Source: Camelus bactrianus (Eukaryota > Chordata > Mammalia > Artiodactyla > Camelidae). Taken from it: a stretch of 64,000 nt of DNA. Where the stretch lies: the NCBI RefSeq assembly GCF_048773025.1, contig NC_133545.1, forward strand, positions 10,868,001-10,932,000, in the 5' to 3' direction. This document shows, piece by piece, positions 45,683-56,892 of this stretch. A program made the position numbers and the translations under genes. Each line of letters starts with the position of its first letter. Positions within the stretch are counted from its first letter, which is position 1. The notes beneath the pieces were generated by a model, which saw only the letters and a list, made by a program, of their open reading frames with translations, was not told the origin of the DNA and did not search any database.

Positions 45683-46137
45683 TCTCTACTGCTGGCACAG
45701 AGATACATGGCCGAGTCCCCCACGCCTGCCGAGCGGATGTCCAGAGAACAGGAAGAGGTGTTGAGCCGCCTGGACTGGAAATTGTCAGAGGTGTCGGTTT
45801 CCCTGTTTAACTGTGTATCGTAGTAGTAAAGCAGCAGTTTTGGTGGTTGGCTGGGCTTTTGTTGGTACCAGTACATGGTATCATGATTCAGAGTCTGAGA
45901 ACAATTCAGGGTCACTGGTTTTCCCGTCCTGGTCACCCAGTATCTTGGGGTCTGGTTGACCATGGCACCCACGGGACCTGCAAGGAGAGGAGGAAGATGC
46001 TGAGACAGTAAAGGAGAGTAACGTTGCTGCCACAGAGCTGGGGACGAAATAGCGTTAGTCAGAGATGTCCTTTCTGACCAGGACTCACCTGCTCCAAGGA
46101 GACAAAGGGCCACACAGTGGAGAAGCCTGGGACCCAT
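45683..46137 (-). CDS. TRBV15: TRBV15 T-cell receptor beta V segment, intact
   Basis: Leader exon 46089-46137 ([21 protein letters not shown] donor; human TRBV15 begins MGPGLLH); V exon 45683-45977 after a TTGCAG acceptor. It reads VGAMVNQTPRYWVTRTGKP, first Cys (VTLNCSQTLNHDT), MYWYQQKPSQPPKLLLYYYD with the conserved Trp, SDNFQSRRLNTSSCSLDI, GVGDSAMYLC and CASSR. MYWYQQK, KLL-YYD, DNFQSRR and MYLCA-SR are diagnostic of TRBV15. Frame, splicing and RSS are whole. It lies 1.6 kb from TRBV14 as a neighbour, as in human. Confidence 0.95.
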
Positions 46138-46139
46138 GG

Positions 46140-47045
46140 CAGGGCCAGAACAGGACTGAGGCATCTGTCTGTTCAGCACTCTGGTCTCTGGCCTGGGAGG
46201 TGGGACTTCACTGCATCCCTGGTCCCTCATAGGCGGATGCGCCTGTGATGCTGCTGTTGATTGCAGCACGGCAAGGGCCCTGCTTGCTGTGACACTGTCC
46301 ACGGCTTCCTGCTGGGCAGAGGCGCTGGGCTCAGCTGGGTCAGGAAGGAAGTGCTGTGGTGGACCCTGACTTGCCTCTGTTCCTCTATTTGCCGCAGGTC
46401 CATCCAGGCTTCCCCTGCTCAGTCCTCGTTTCCTTCATCCTATAAGGCAGTTTCGAGGTTCCTCATCGCATCAGCAATTTTTGCTGAAGGCTCACTTAGA
46501 AACCTGTTGTGATAGTGACTTTGTGTTTTGCTGTTCCCAACACGGGTGGATGACTGATGTCTGCAAAGTAGCCTGACCTTCATACAGGCATCAAGCCCTG
46601 GAATCCCCCCATGTATATCCACTTTTCAGAGAGTAACTAGGAAATGCTCTATAACTTTTGTCCATCAGTGACACCAGAATACCTCCTTGTGGCCGATAGA
46701 AAAGTGCCTCCAAGCAGCCTTCCTACACTGGCTGGAGGAAATCTGCGAAGGAGAGAGATGCTAGGGCTTAGAAATGTATCTGGCTCCTCATTCTGCTCCT
46801 ACCAGAGCCAGAACCCTCCGGCCACCGCAACACCAGGGCCCCGATAAGCCTCACTAAGAATGCCAGCGCCCTATTGCAACAACTGGAAGTGACCTCAGAA
46901 ATGTCCAGGACTGGCGGACACACATCTGTATAGAGTGCTGACCCGTGCTTTTCACACTAAGAAATCAGACACAATGGATAAAGGAAAGCTGACTTTATCT
47001 GTAACAACTGACCTGGCTATTCCACTCTAAAAAGGGATTTTTAAA
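46140..47045. other. intergenic between TRBV15 and TRBV14
   Basis: No V relic or other gene is recognised. The promoter of TRBV15 should lie just right of 46137; a weak TGTGATGC near 46244 is the only decamer-like trace. Confidence 0.5.
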
Positions 47046-47049
47046 AGTA

Positions 47050-47155
47050 TTTGGGAGGTGGGGGTGGTATAGCTCAGAGGCAGAGCACGTGCCTAGCATG
47101 CACATGGTCCTGGGCTCAATCCCCAGTACTGCCATTAGCAGCAACAACAAAAAAG
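47050..47155 (+). mobile_element. tRNA-derived SINE, camelid type
   Basis: GGGGGTGGTATAGCTCAGAG, GCAGAGCACGTGCCTAGCAT, CATGGTCCTGGGCTCAATCC: A-box and B-box as in the SINE at 22.35 kb, followed by an A-rich tail. It is the clearest clue to a camelid host. Confidence 0.9.
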
Positions 47156-47757
47156 ACATCAAGACACCAAGACATTTCCCCCATTTAAGCCTTGATACCA
47201 GAGTATTTCAGCCTTCCAAAGCAACCCCAGTAGCTACAACCAAATGAAGTTTCCAAAGATGAGGATAAAAATACTTGGAAGTAGATTTCTGCTAAACCAA
47301 TCTATGCTAACTTAAACTCATTATCCGCATTTCCACCATTGTCAGGGGGCAACCTGCACAGCTGGAGTAAATGCATTTTGATTCACTATTTGTATTTCCA
47401 TCAGGGAGACTTGTTTATCCTGTGATAAAAAGGCACGTAAAGATGTTGCCATAAGCATGGTCACAATCGCTCTTACATCCGAGCAGCAAGACAGGCAAGA
47501 AACCTGCTGTGACTTACACCAGCATAACACACACATATTTAAAAAAATAGATTAAATACATTTGCATAGACTGAGTTCTATGTAAGGAGCCCCCAAAATC
47601 CCCCAAATCACAAATCTCCCCATCCAGATTTTCTGGAAGTACTCTGGTCTTTCAAGAGTTAATTCTAGCTTTTCCTCTCTTCTCTCCCTGGGGGGAGGAG
47701 GCAGTGGGAAAGACTCTTGTTTAGGGCTGCCCATGCTGAGAGGAGACAGGGCGGATG

Positions 47758-47796
47758 TGGTTTTGCACAGCAAGGACGCGACACTGAAGCACTGTG
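47758..47796 (-). promoter_or_regulatory. 23-RSS of TRBV14
   Basis: Heptamer CACAGTG (47790-47796), 23-bp spacer, nonamer GCAAAACCA (47758-47766). Confidence 0.88.
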
Positions 47797-48232
47797 TCTA
47801 GGCTGCTGGCACAGAAGTAAACCCCCGAGTCCTCTGGCTCTGCAGGGTGGACCTTCAGAGTGGAATACGTCCCTTCAGTCCTTTCGGCAGAGAATCGGTC
47901 TTTGAGCATCCCCGATGCATCCCGTACAGTGTCTCTTAGGAAGGACATCAGAAACTTCATCTCTTTCCCCACAGCATGTTGGTACCAAACAAGATACTCA
48001 TGTCCAGAAACCGGGTCGCATCTCACACTCACGGCCTGTTTCTTCTCTATGACCCTGTGGCTGGGGAACTGAGCGACTCCAGCCAACAGGTGTCCTGGGG
48101 GAAGAGACGAGAACATAGAATACATGACAAGAATGGACTAGGAAAAGGGCAAAGTGGAGATTTTCAAATTTCTAAGGACTCACTTGCTCCCAGGAGGCAA
48201 AGGGACACCAAGCTGAGAAGCCTGGAAACCAT
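47797..48232 (-). CDS. TRBV14: TRBV14 T-cell receptor beta V segment, intact
   Basis: Leader exon 48184-48232 ([16 protein letters not shown], the same as my memory of human TRBV14, GTGAG donor); V exon 47797-48094 after a CCCCAG acceptor. It reads [19 protein letters not shown], first Cys ([13 protein letters not shown]), [19 protein letters not shown] with the conserved Trp, [36 protein letters not shown] and CASSL. QFPSH-VIEK, RCDP-SGH and [11 protein letters not shown] are diagnostic of TRBV14. All parts are whole. In human its 5' neighbour is TRBV12 or 13, but here the next V gene upstream is TRBV27. Confidence 0.95.
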
Positions 48233-48340
48233 GGCAGGGTCCAGATAAAAATGAGATCTTTTCCAGGTGAGAGGCCTTGCGAGGGTGAGCAGAAATGAAA
48301 GCAAATTCATATCCTGGTGGCCCCCTAGGTGTGGCCTGGC

Positions 48341-48352
48341 AGTGACATCACC
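48341..48352 (-). promoter_or_regulatory. Vbeta decamer upstream of TRBV14
   Basis: The minus strand reads GGTGATGTCACT, nine of ten to the Vbeta decamer AGTGATGTCA, about 110 bp above the leader ATG. A weaker CTCF-like stretch (ACACCTAGGGGGCCACC) lies next to it at about 48317-48334. Confidence 0.65.
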
Positions 48353-48994
48353 GTGTTAGCCGCTGTCCACCGTCTCAGGAGCTCCCTCTAGGAAAGAACA
48401 AATTTTCTCCATAAAAAAATCACCCCCTTGAGGGGTGATGAAAACCTGATACCCATAAAAATCGGCCTGTTTATGCATTTAAGTAGGTATTAACCTCATC
48501 TGTGTTCCATCTCTACCTCCGTCATCACGTCGCATTCTCCTCTTCCAGCGTGTCAAGTCCCCTCTGCCTCCCTCTTACAGGGGTACGATCGATTGCATTA
48601 GGGCCCAGCCGGATAACCTGGAATAATCTCTCCTTAAGATCTTAATCACACTTGTAAAGTCCATCTTTGCCGTCTAAGGCAACAGTCACAGGTTCCAGGG
48701 ATGGGGACATGGGATGGGGGTCTTTGCGGGGGAAGTGGCACTGGGGGTCATTATTCAGCCAGCCACGCAACACAATATGTTTCGTTGATCAGTTTGGAAA
48801 TGTTTATGGCTATCATTTTCCTGGAATACAAAGGAATCAACTTCAGCTGCAGGCTTCTTGCCCCGCCTGAAGTTTAGGAAGCAGCGGAGTGGAGGCCAAG
48901 AAGAAAGCACTGAGTCGGGGTCTGTCTGAGGGCTCTGAGTCTGGGGAGCAAGGACGATTAACAGCAACATCGCGAGTCAGCTTAATAGAGACTC

Positions 48995-49840
48995 TGGAGA
49001 TCCAAAGGTGGGGAATTTATACATAAATACGTCACAGGGATGTAATACACAGCACAGGGAATGAAGTCAATATTTTATGATAACTTTGTATGGTGAGTAA
49101 TCTATAAATTATTGAATTACGATGTTGTACACCTGAAGCTAATATAGTATTTTAAGTCAACTAGACTTCAATTTTAAAAAGCATATATGAAATTAAATGG
49201 GACTTTTATTAATTGTTCTTAAATAATTTTATGTACTATGTATTAATCTGCAAAGTATTTCCCCTTTGACAGTTTATCTTAAGCATCCCTACCAGAATAA
49301 ATAAATTACCTATTTGGTTTTCTTTTACTTTCTTTGTGCCTGTGAAGGGAAGCACAATACATGCAAATGAGATCAGATCATACATTCTAGGTCCATAACA
49401 TTTTTTCAGGGCTTTTGTAGCCATCAAAAGTTTACCTATGATTGATGGATAAAAGTAACAAACTCAATTAAAAAACAAGAAATTCTTTCGGTAAAAGAAA
49501 AGGGGAGGGATAAATTGGGAGTTCGGGATTTGCAGATACTGACTGGTATATATAAAATAGATAAACAAGTTTATACTGTATAGCACAGGGAACTATAACT
49601 GATATCTTGTAGTAGCTTATGGTGAAAAGGAATATGAAAACGAATATATGTAGTTTCGTGTATCACTGAAGCATTGTGCTGTACACCAGAAACTGACACA
49701 ACATCGTAAACTGACTAGACTTCAATAAAAATATTAAAAAATACCTTGCAATGGCCTATAATGAAAAACAATATGAAAAGTAATATATACCTACAAATGA
49801 ATTACTGTGCTGTGCACCAGAAATTAACACTGTTTTTTTA
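48995..49840 (+). mobile_element. cluster of L1 3' tails
   Basis: Three plus-strand L1 3' UTR ends in a row: about 48995-49190 (GATGTTGTACACCTGAAGCT, ending in TAGACTTCAATTTTAAAAAG), 49495-49745 (GGGATTTGCAGATACTGACT, TGACACAACATCGTAAACTG, ending in CTTCAATAAAAATATT) and 49745-49835 (AATTACTGTGCTGTGCACCA). They lie between TRBV14 and TRBV27, inside the interval where the gene order breaks. Confidence 0.8.
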
Positions 49841-52430
49841 GAAGAGATAGAAATGGTTGAGAAGCAATAATGAAAAACAAAAGGGACATCAGTACCAATG
49901 AGGATCATTTACAGAAACCGGTAACACCGCTAGTTAATGCCTGCAAGAGACGTTCGATTCCCTATCACTCTACTTCCATGGGGAAGTCCGGACCCGGGGA
50001 CGGTAACTCTAGGTTATGACAAGCACGATGGTGGTTATACGACAGCGCTTGTGTGATCCTGAATTTCCCGTAAAGCTTCAAACACAGGCCTCTTTAGAAG
50101 CCAATGCCACTGAAGCCTCGCGGACTGTATTAATATGTGGGCTGTAATGGAGCAGATGCAACATAAAATGATGGGCTTTGAAAACTCCCGCAACCCAGAA
50201 TTAATTATACGTGAAACTCCAGAGAAGACTTTGTGGTCGTGGATCCCACATGTAGTTATTGCATGTAGACTCTTTCACAGGGAACAGTCTTTGGTCTTAT
50301 CACCTCTACTGACATCTTTGACTTAATTAGTACAATTCTATTAACATTGAGAATATGATAAAAGGTTGGACCTAAGGGGCAGCAATTTTTAAAATTCTGA
50401 AATGTCTGGGTAAGTCTTTTGAAAAGAGAGAATGGTCCACTGGAAGCCTATGCTGATAATCACATGAGATGCTCCCAGGAGAGAGAGCTCACCTTAAAGT
50501 CAGGGTGGAGACAGGGGTCTGGCAGGGTAGACGGACCCAGTAAGACAGCCGTCATTCTTGGAAAGATGAGCAGATTCTACGCTGAGTTGTGTTGCCAGAC
50601 TTTGTACGTTGGATGAGGTTCTCTGCGTGCTCTTGTTCCAGGTGAAAATTACTATTTTACTGACTGGTGAATGATGTATGTAGTTGAATGAACCTTTGCA
50701 CTAAAGCCTCAGTAAGACACTGGGGATCAAGACACAGACTTGCAGTCCTGCCCCTCCAACACAGAGAAGGAAAAGGCAAAGGCTGAGCAAAAGGTTTCCT
50801 CGCGCACTTCATCAACAGAGATGCCACTCCGCAGGAAACTATACCTGGGAGTGATGATGGAGCGCACGGGGAGCAATACTAGGGTCTGCTTATTGCCTTG
50901 CTTGGTAAATGAAATGGTACAGAGCAGAAGCATCAGCAGCGGCCGGCAAGTATTTTAGGGTCCAACAGAAAAAGGAAAGAATGCCATGGATGTCGTGGTA
51001 CCCAAGAGAGGCAACATCCTTTTCGGGGTGATGTATAGCACAGAGTAAACCAGGGCTGGCGTAGAGAAAGAATTAAACACTACTCGAGTACGTGATTCAT
51101 CTTGTTTGCATTCCCACGTGAAAACCCGTGGAATCTCCCCAAAGTATGGGTGGGTGAGGACTCTGCAGGGGGCTCAGATCCTGGACTAGTCAGAGGGGTG
51201 TTGGGAAGATGGTATGACTGATCCTTCATTCATTAACCCCGCACTCCTCAGGCACTCTGGTGAGTATGGAGATTAAAAAAAAGTACCCAATATAAGCATA
51301 GTCGCTGCTCTCATTAACTCCAACATTTATTCATGTACGTTTTAAACAGCAAACAATCGAGTATGTTAACTGCCCTGAGGATTGATGTTCAGGCTGTCAT
51401 TAGAGCACAGAGAAGAACTAATTCAGTCAGGGATTCAAAGAAATCTTCCTGGAGGAAATGACTCTGAATTGGTATGTAGAGAAATCATTAATTAGGTGTC
51501 CAGGTAGAGGGAACATTCTTGGTGAAGACCCAGGGGTGAGTCAGCGTAGGACATGTTCAGGTCCCAAGGAGGGTTGTAGAGCGGAAGGCAGCTGTGTAAC
51601 TGAAGGAAAAGGGACGTTCACGTTAAGGAAGGGAGACAGGTGCAAAGACCGCATCGTGGAGTTGTTGAGAGGCTTGTAAAGTAACATAAACTTCAGATGT
51701 CAGCCAAGTTAATGAAAGACGCTGATGAATTTTAAGCTCCAGAGTACTTTGTGGGTGGGGGCAGGTAGCAATTTGGATGGTGGTTAAGGAATCCAGGCGA
51801 GAGGCAGCATTTGCTGGACCACAGTGTTATCAGTGAGGATAAGAAAAGCTAGTAAAACTTGCAAGGAGTTTAATACTTAGAAGTGTGCAGGGAGGGTACA
51901 TTAGGGGTGGGAAGGGAGTATCCAAGAGATGATGGGGACGACTTCTCCACCTTTGGCTTGGGCATTTGGGGGGATGGCAGACCATTTGCTGAGATGAGGA
52001 AAATGAGATAACAGATTTAGTAAACAACTCAGAACGTGCTGTTCCTCCAAGCTACAAGACTTGTAAGAAGAGGACTTGAAATGTGGGGTGAAGTTTTGTT
52101 AAGTGAGTGAACTGAAAACACAATGTTCAGTTTGGGTAACAACGATCCTCAGTAAGGAGAAAGGATGGCAGTGTGTGCAAAAGTCTTTTTCTAGGAAAGG
52201 AAAGCCTTACCCCTGGTGCTAGACTTAACGCAGTTAGCTGGGCCTGCTTTGAAAAGCTCGTTGGCGCCAGAAATGAGCGGAGGGCACGTTGCACAGGGGC
52301 TGCGTTGCTCAGAGTCCCCACAGCTGGGGAGTCAGGGAAGGACTTCTGTGGGCACAGATGACGGGGGAAGTTTTTCCTTTTGGTTGGGTGGGGCCTCCCA
52401 CGGGAGGCGCCTCCCTGCCCTCGTGGCTGC
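49841..52430. other. intergenic between TRBV14 and TRBV27, no gene recognised
   Basis: No V relic, RSS or other coding feature is seen. Parts of 51420-52010 (GGAGGAAATGACTCTGAATT, AGGTAGAGGGAACATTCTTG) resemble a common old mammalian interspersed repeat that I cannot name. The order of V families changes across this interval. Confidence 0.45.
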
Positions 52431-52469
52431 CCTTCTTGTGCAGACAGCAGCTGGCTGCGCCGCGCTGTG
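52431..52469 (-). promoter_or_regulatory. 23-RSS of TRBV27
   Basis: Heptamer CACAGCG (52463-52469), 23-bp spacer, nonamer ACAAGAAGG (52431-52439). Confidence 0.88.
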
Positions 52470-52938
52470 GATACGCTGCTGGCGCAGAGGTACAAGGAGG
52501 TCTGGGTGATGCTGGCCGACTCCAGGGTCAGGGAGAAATCCTTCTTCTCTTTCCGAGAAACAGTGTACCCATCAGGGATATCTCCCTTTTCAGTAAAATT
52601 AACATTCCGTGAGAAGTAGATCAGCCTGAGACCCAGCCCTGGGTCTTGTCGATACCAGTACATAGCCTCATGGTTCATATTCTGAGAACAAGTCACTGTC
52701 AGCTTCTTCCTGGTCTCTGTGATGCGGTGTGTGGGGCTCTGGGTCACGTCGGCTTCCACGGGGCCTGTGGGGGAAGGAGACAGAGCTAGAGGCAGCCGAG
52801 GAGGCACCTGATGCTGCAGCCCTTAGGAAAGGGCTCGAGCTAAGACCTGCAAGCTACAGGCGAGGTTGCCCTCGGGCTCTGGGTCTCACCTGCTCCCAGG
52901 AGCCAAAGCAGGACCCAGCCCAGGAGCCGGGGGCCCAT
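52470..52938 (-). CDS. TRBV27: TRBV27 T-cell receptor beta V segment, intact
   Basis: Leader exon 52890-52938 (MGPRLLGWVLLWLLGA, GTGAG donor); V exon 52470-52764 after a CCACAG acceptor. It reads PVEADVTQSPTHRITETRK, first Cys in [71 protein letters not shown] and CASSV. The leader MGP-LLG, KKLTVTCSQNMNHE, NV-T-KGD and VSRKEK point to human TRBV27, clearly ahead of TRBV28. All parts are whole, so it should be functional. It is out of the human order: its 3' neighbour is TRBV14 and not TRBV28. Confidence 0.88.
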
Positions 52939-52989
52939 GGCAGTGTCACTCAGGCGTCTGCCAGCGCTGGGGGCTCTAGTTGGTTTCTG

Positions 52990-52999
52990 TGATGTCTCT
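52990..52999 (-). promoter_or_regulatory. Vbeta decamer-like motif upstream of TRBV27
   Basis: The minus strand reads AGAGACATCA, nine of ten to AGTGACATCA, about 55 bp above the leader ATG. Confidence 0.55.
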
Positions 53000-55567
53000 T
53001 TCTCTGCAGCTACTTGGCCCTCAATTTCCCGAGAGATGCAACACCCCTTTCCTTCTAGGGAAACCAGAAGTGTAAACCAGGCGACTGTCCTGGCCAGCCT
53101 GGGCTGGGGAGGCTTGTGATCCCTGCCATTTTCCTCGCCCTCCTGGGAGGCTGCTGGTTTCTGTGCATTTGACAGCTTCTTGTTAGCACCTTTTTTGTCA
53201 AAGTTGAAAAATATTTTGGATCTCTAAGATGGAAACTGGTGTAACGTATTTGATCATCACTTAGAAATATGAGAACGTGAAACATGCTATCATCAGAACT
53301 ACACTTTTTCTAGGTTTCTACCTCTCATTTCTACTCCGCAGAAAAATTACAAGTATATTCCTGTCTTTGTATGGCCATGGACATATTTTTCAGCCACGAC
53401 CTTTTAAAAGAGTCTTGTGTGAAAATTTAGCCAAATCCCCGTCATGGATTATTTTATTGGTCTGTATCCAGTTCAAGATCCTAGACCCAGGGCTCTTTTC
53501 TCGTTAGCAGCTTAAACTTAGTCACGAATGTGAATAACTGCTTTCCTGAAGGCTGGTGTTGGATGTATCTTTCTTCCCTTTCCTCCTCTCTCTCCTCTTA
53601 AAGGGGCTGTGAGAGGCAGAGGCGACACCTGCCTTCTGCAGCAACCTCACCTTTATACCAGCAAACTCAGTTTCTTTGCTGCTTGGGGCGTGTGGCTTTG
53701 CTTGCTTGTGGTCTCCAGACGGGGCTCCACAGGGAGGGTTTCTGTCCCTGGAGAATCGTTAAGCCAGTCTGTGCTTTTCTGCTCTGCTCCCAGCCATGCG
53801 GAGCTCTGCCGGTGACTCGGGTGTCCCCGCATCATCTTAGCTCCTCCAGCAGCTCACAGATGGCTCCACTTTCTGGGTCTCTGTGCCCTTCCTGCATTGA
53901 GATAACTTCCCTGGGGCTGCCCAGAATATTTCCCCCCTTTAACTCCCTTGAGCTCTTCTTGGGCTATGTTGGAATCGAAGTATTCTTGAGAGGGGCGGAG
54001 GAGGAGAGGGAAGGAGACTGCCCCGTGCTCCTAATTGCTTCCCACCACAGCTAGAGCTTCACCGAGCCCCTCTGTATTTTGCTAAATCGTTATTATCTCC
54101 AGACAAGAAGTGGGTTCTCATCCCAGTTCTTGGGCTGCCGTCGAATCTCAGAGGTGGCTTTCTGGCCCCAGTCCCCTTCAGGTGGACATTTGGCTCTAAC
54201 AATCCATGGGAGTGAGGGAGTCGTGACATTAACCCTACTCTAAGGAGGAGAGTTCTTTCTTTCTATATTTCTGCACCAATCCTTTCTGGAAAAGGCTGTA
54301 GGGAGCAAACCTGGTTCTACTTCCATCCTAGGTGTTCATGTTGTCCTGGCCAGTCCTCCATACCCTAGCTACGGGTCCAGGTACTCTCAAGAAAAAACCC
54401 CCAGCAGTTTTCATTCTCAAGAAGCTGCCTCAGTAAATAATTTTGTATTACCTAGTAATACCTTGTCATCCCAAACTGCATCTGTAGAAATCTTTCACAG
54501 CTTACCCACATCCACAAAACAGAAGGATCTATTTATGCTCCTGTCCATTGGATTCTCCCAGGTTCCGTGGTACTTCCAACATCGTAGAGGTGGACAATTA
54601 CAACTCAGAGACTTGTACTTTATCCCAAGCATTTTCCATATTAGATTAACCCAAGATTTAGGAGGCTGCTGCTTCTATATTCCTACCCTCCCCCACTGGC
54701 TAATTCCCTCTCCTCAGACACCTGCTTCTCGCCTCCCTATGCCATGGACTGTGAGGCTGCTCTGGTCTCTTCTTTCTTCTTCAACATCAACCAAGACCCT
54801 AAAGTGATACTGCTGAGCTGAGTCCCCAGTATGTTTGTACTTAGAAGCCAGTTGCTGTATCTTCCCACCCTTCTTTCCTGGAAACTTCCCTTCCCTCTGA
54901 TCTCTCCTTCCCAAGGCCACCACAGCCAAGAGTTTGGGGAACTTCACTTCCCCAATGCGGGCCAGGCTCCTGTGTCCCTAACAAAGGGACTGGGAAGAAG
55001 AGAGAATCCTCCAGGTGGCCAGGAGCTCTGAAACGTCTCCTCCACATTTTGCACATTGATGTAAGGCATTCTGCTCTACACTGTCCATCCCCGTGTGTCT
55101 TACCCTGCAGGTCTTCAGTGCCTGCTCTCAGCCTCCTCCTCTGAGACACTGCTCAGTACACCTGCTGCGTCTCTCCTCCATCCTTCTTGGATGACAGTCT
55201 CTTGACAACAGTAAGTATGTCTGCCTTTATCCAACTGAGGAACCGTTTCTTTAAAACCCCTGTAGGAAGGACACATCTGTCCCTTTAATTATACAGCCAT
55301 ATTTGTTTTCCTGTGGGTGATCCTGAACCCAGACACAGACTATAGAATTTTCACCACACTTCAAATCCTGTTTTACTTATCCTCAGGCCGTTTTTGCTTC
55401 TGAGGAAGTCATTCTACCCTGTATATTTTTCTATACTATATGAGTAACCTTCGAAAGACCTTGTGAGATTTTAGTACTGAGTTTTCTTTTAATTGGTCAT
55501 ATAGTATCCAATTTTATGTACACTTGTTTTATCAGTGTCTGAAATGCAAGTGTATATTAAGTAATAT
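53000..55567. other. intergenic, no gene recognised
   Basis: No V segment, relic or RSS is visible. Open frames such as 54463-54807 have no family motif. A stretch near 55370-55425 resembles 57360-57415 (TTTACTTATSCTCAGGCC, TCTGAGGAAGTC), a sign of old local duplication. Confidence 0.5.
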
Positions 55568-55590
55568 GTTAACGCCCTCTAGTGGACTAT
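55568..55590 (-). promoter_or_regulatory. CTCF motif between TRBV27 and TRBV26
   Basis: The minus strand reads AGTCCACTAGAGGGCGTT, matching CCACTAGAGGGCG. Orientation is the same as the V genes. Confidence 0.65.
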
Positions 55591-55599
55591 CCCAGCAGT

Positions 55600-56078
55600 A
55601 GGCAGACTAATGGCCCCTTAAAGATGCTCAAGTCCTAATCCCCCCAACCTGTGAATGTTTAGATTGCAAAAGGGAAGGAAGGTTGTGGATGCAGTTGAGG
55701 TTGCCTATCGGCTGACCTTGAGCTGTAGACAGTAGCGTGGGTTATCCAGGGAGGCCCAGTCTAATCATGTGTGTCCTTCAGAGCGGAGAACCTTTCCCAG
55801 CTGTGTTGAGGGAGACGGGAGCGTGGAAGAAGAGTCAGAGAAGGAACATTGCTGACTTTGAAGCTAGAGAAAGCGAACCACAGGGCAAGGAAATCTGATT
55901 CTGTCCAAGAGCCTTCAGAGAAGAATGGAGCCTTGCCAATTTTCTGATTTTAGTTGAGTGAGACCCATGTTGGAATTCGGACCTCCAGGACTGTAAGATA
56001 ATAAATTTGTATTGTTTTAAGCCATTAAGTATGTGGTTACTTGTTGTAGCAGCAACAGAAGACAATTATAATCACCAA
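55600..56078 (+). repeat. MLT1-type MaLR solitary LTR
   Basis: It starts with GTAGGCAGACTAATGGCCCC and TCCTAATCCCCCCAACCTGT, passes GGTTATCCAGGGAGGCCCAG, and ends with TAAGATAATAAATTTGTATT and TTTTAAGCCATTAAGTATGT. This is the full order of an MLT1 LTR (MaLR, ERV-L kin), ancient and non-coding. Confidence 0.8.
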
Positions 56079-56230
56079 CACTAAAAATTAGTGGGGAGAT
56101 GTGGTAAGAAAGCAACTAAGGCGGGAAAAGCAGAGGAAAGGATGATAACCTGGCAGGCAGGGCTCTGGGTGTTCTTGTGTGGGTGGGGGAGCTGGGGAAG
56201 GCAGGGTCACTACGTGTCTTGGGTTTTCCA

Positions 56231-56350
56231 CTTTTGTGCAGAGGATGTGGCTGCGTTGATAAACTGCTGGTGCACAGGGACTCTGGTGTACCTAGAAGAT
56301 TCAAGGATCAAGGGAGAGCATTCTTTTCTTTCTCTGTCTCTCCACATCTC
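56231..56350 (-). pseudogene. TRBVB: 3'-end V relic in the position of human TRBVB
   Basis: The minus strand keeps a V 3' end: AGAAAGAAAAGAATGCTCTC (compare RKEK in TRBV27), CCCTTGATCCTTGAATC and CTGTGCACCAGCAGTTTATC (L-C-T-S-S-L). A degraded heptamer AACGCAG (56251-56257) and a good nonamer GCACAAAAG (56231-56239) follow, but the spacer is only 11 bp. The spacer text CCACATCCTCT also occurs in the TRBV26 spacer, so a deletion of about 12 bp shortened it. The 5' part of the V exon and the leader are not recognisable. It lies between TRBV26 and TRBV27, where human has the vestigial TRBVB. Confidence 0.6.
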
Positions 56351-56744
56351 CATCCGCCCTCCACCCCAACCTTTCCCTCTGCGTGCTTGAGTGTGTTTGT
56401 GTGGTCACCTCACAGTGGAAAGAAAGCTGGAAAGCCAATGGACTTCTTTGATATTCTCAGTAGCAGGAACAAATTCCAATCTCCTGCTATTTGGAGGGTG
56501 ACTCCTTGGGTCACCCTGGTGGCTCTGTGCTCCTTAGCAGTGACCATGCACACCGTGTTGGCTATTGACTGTCAAATCACAGGAAGGATCTCTTCCCAAC
56601 AGAATAGTCCATCCCTGAGGCTAGCAATGACTGCGGGGCTCCCTGCTGGAACATTCTGATCCTAAACCTGTGGAGATGAGGCATTTGCAAAACTGGAGCG
56701 TGTCAAGAACAGAAACTGGTAGCATCTACCTTTGAAAATGGCAT

Positions 56745-56892
56745 CCCCTGTCCTTTAAAAAAACTAAAAGTGAAATTACCATATGATCCAGCAGCCCCAC
56801 TCCTGGGCATATATCCAGAAGAAACTCCAGGTTGAAAAGATACATGCACCCCAATGTTCATAGCAGCACTATTTATAATAGTCAAGACGTAG
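56745..56892 (+). mobile_element. L1 ORF2 3'-end fragment
   Basis: AATTACCATATGATCCAGCA, CCCCACTCCTGGGCATATAT and GTTCATAGCAGCACTATTTA in order: the ORF2 terminal region of L1, plus strand, short fragment. Confidence 0.85.
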
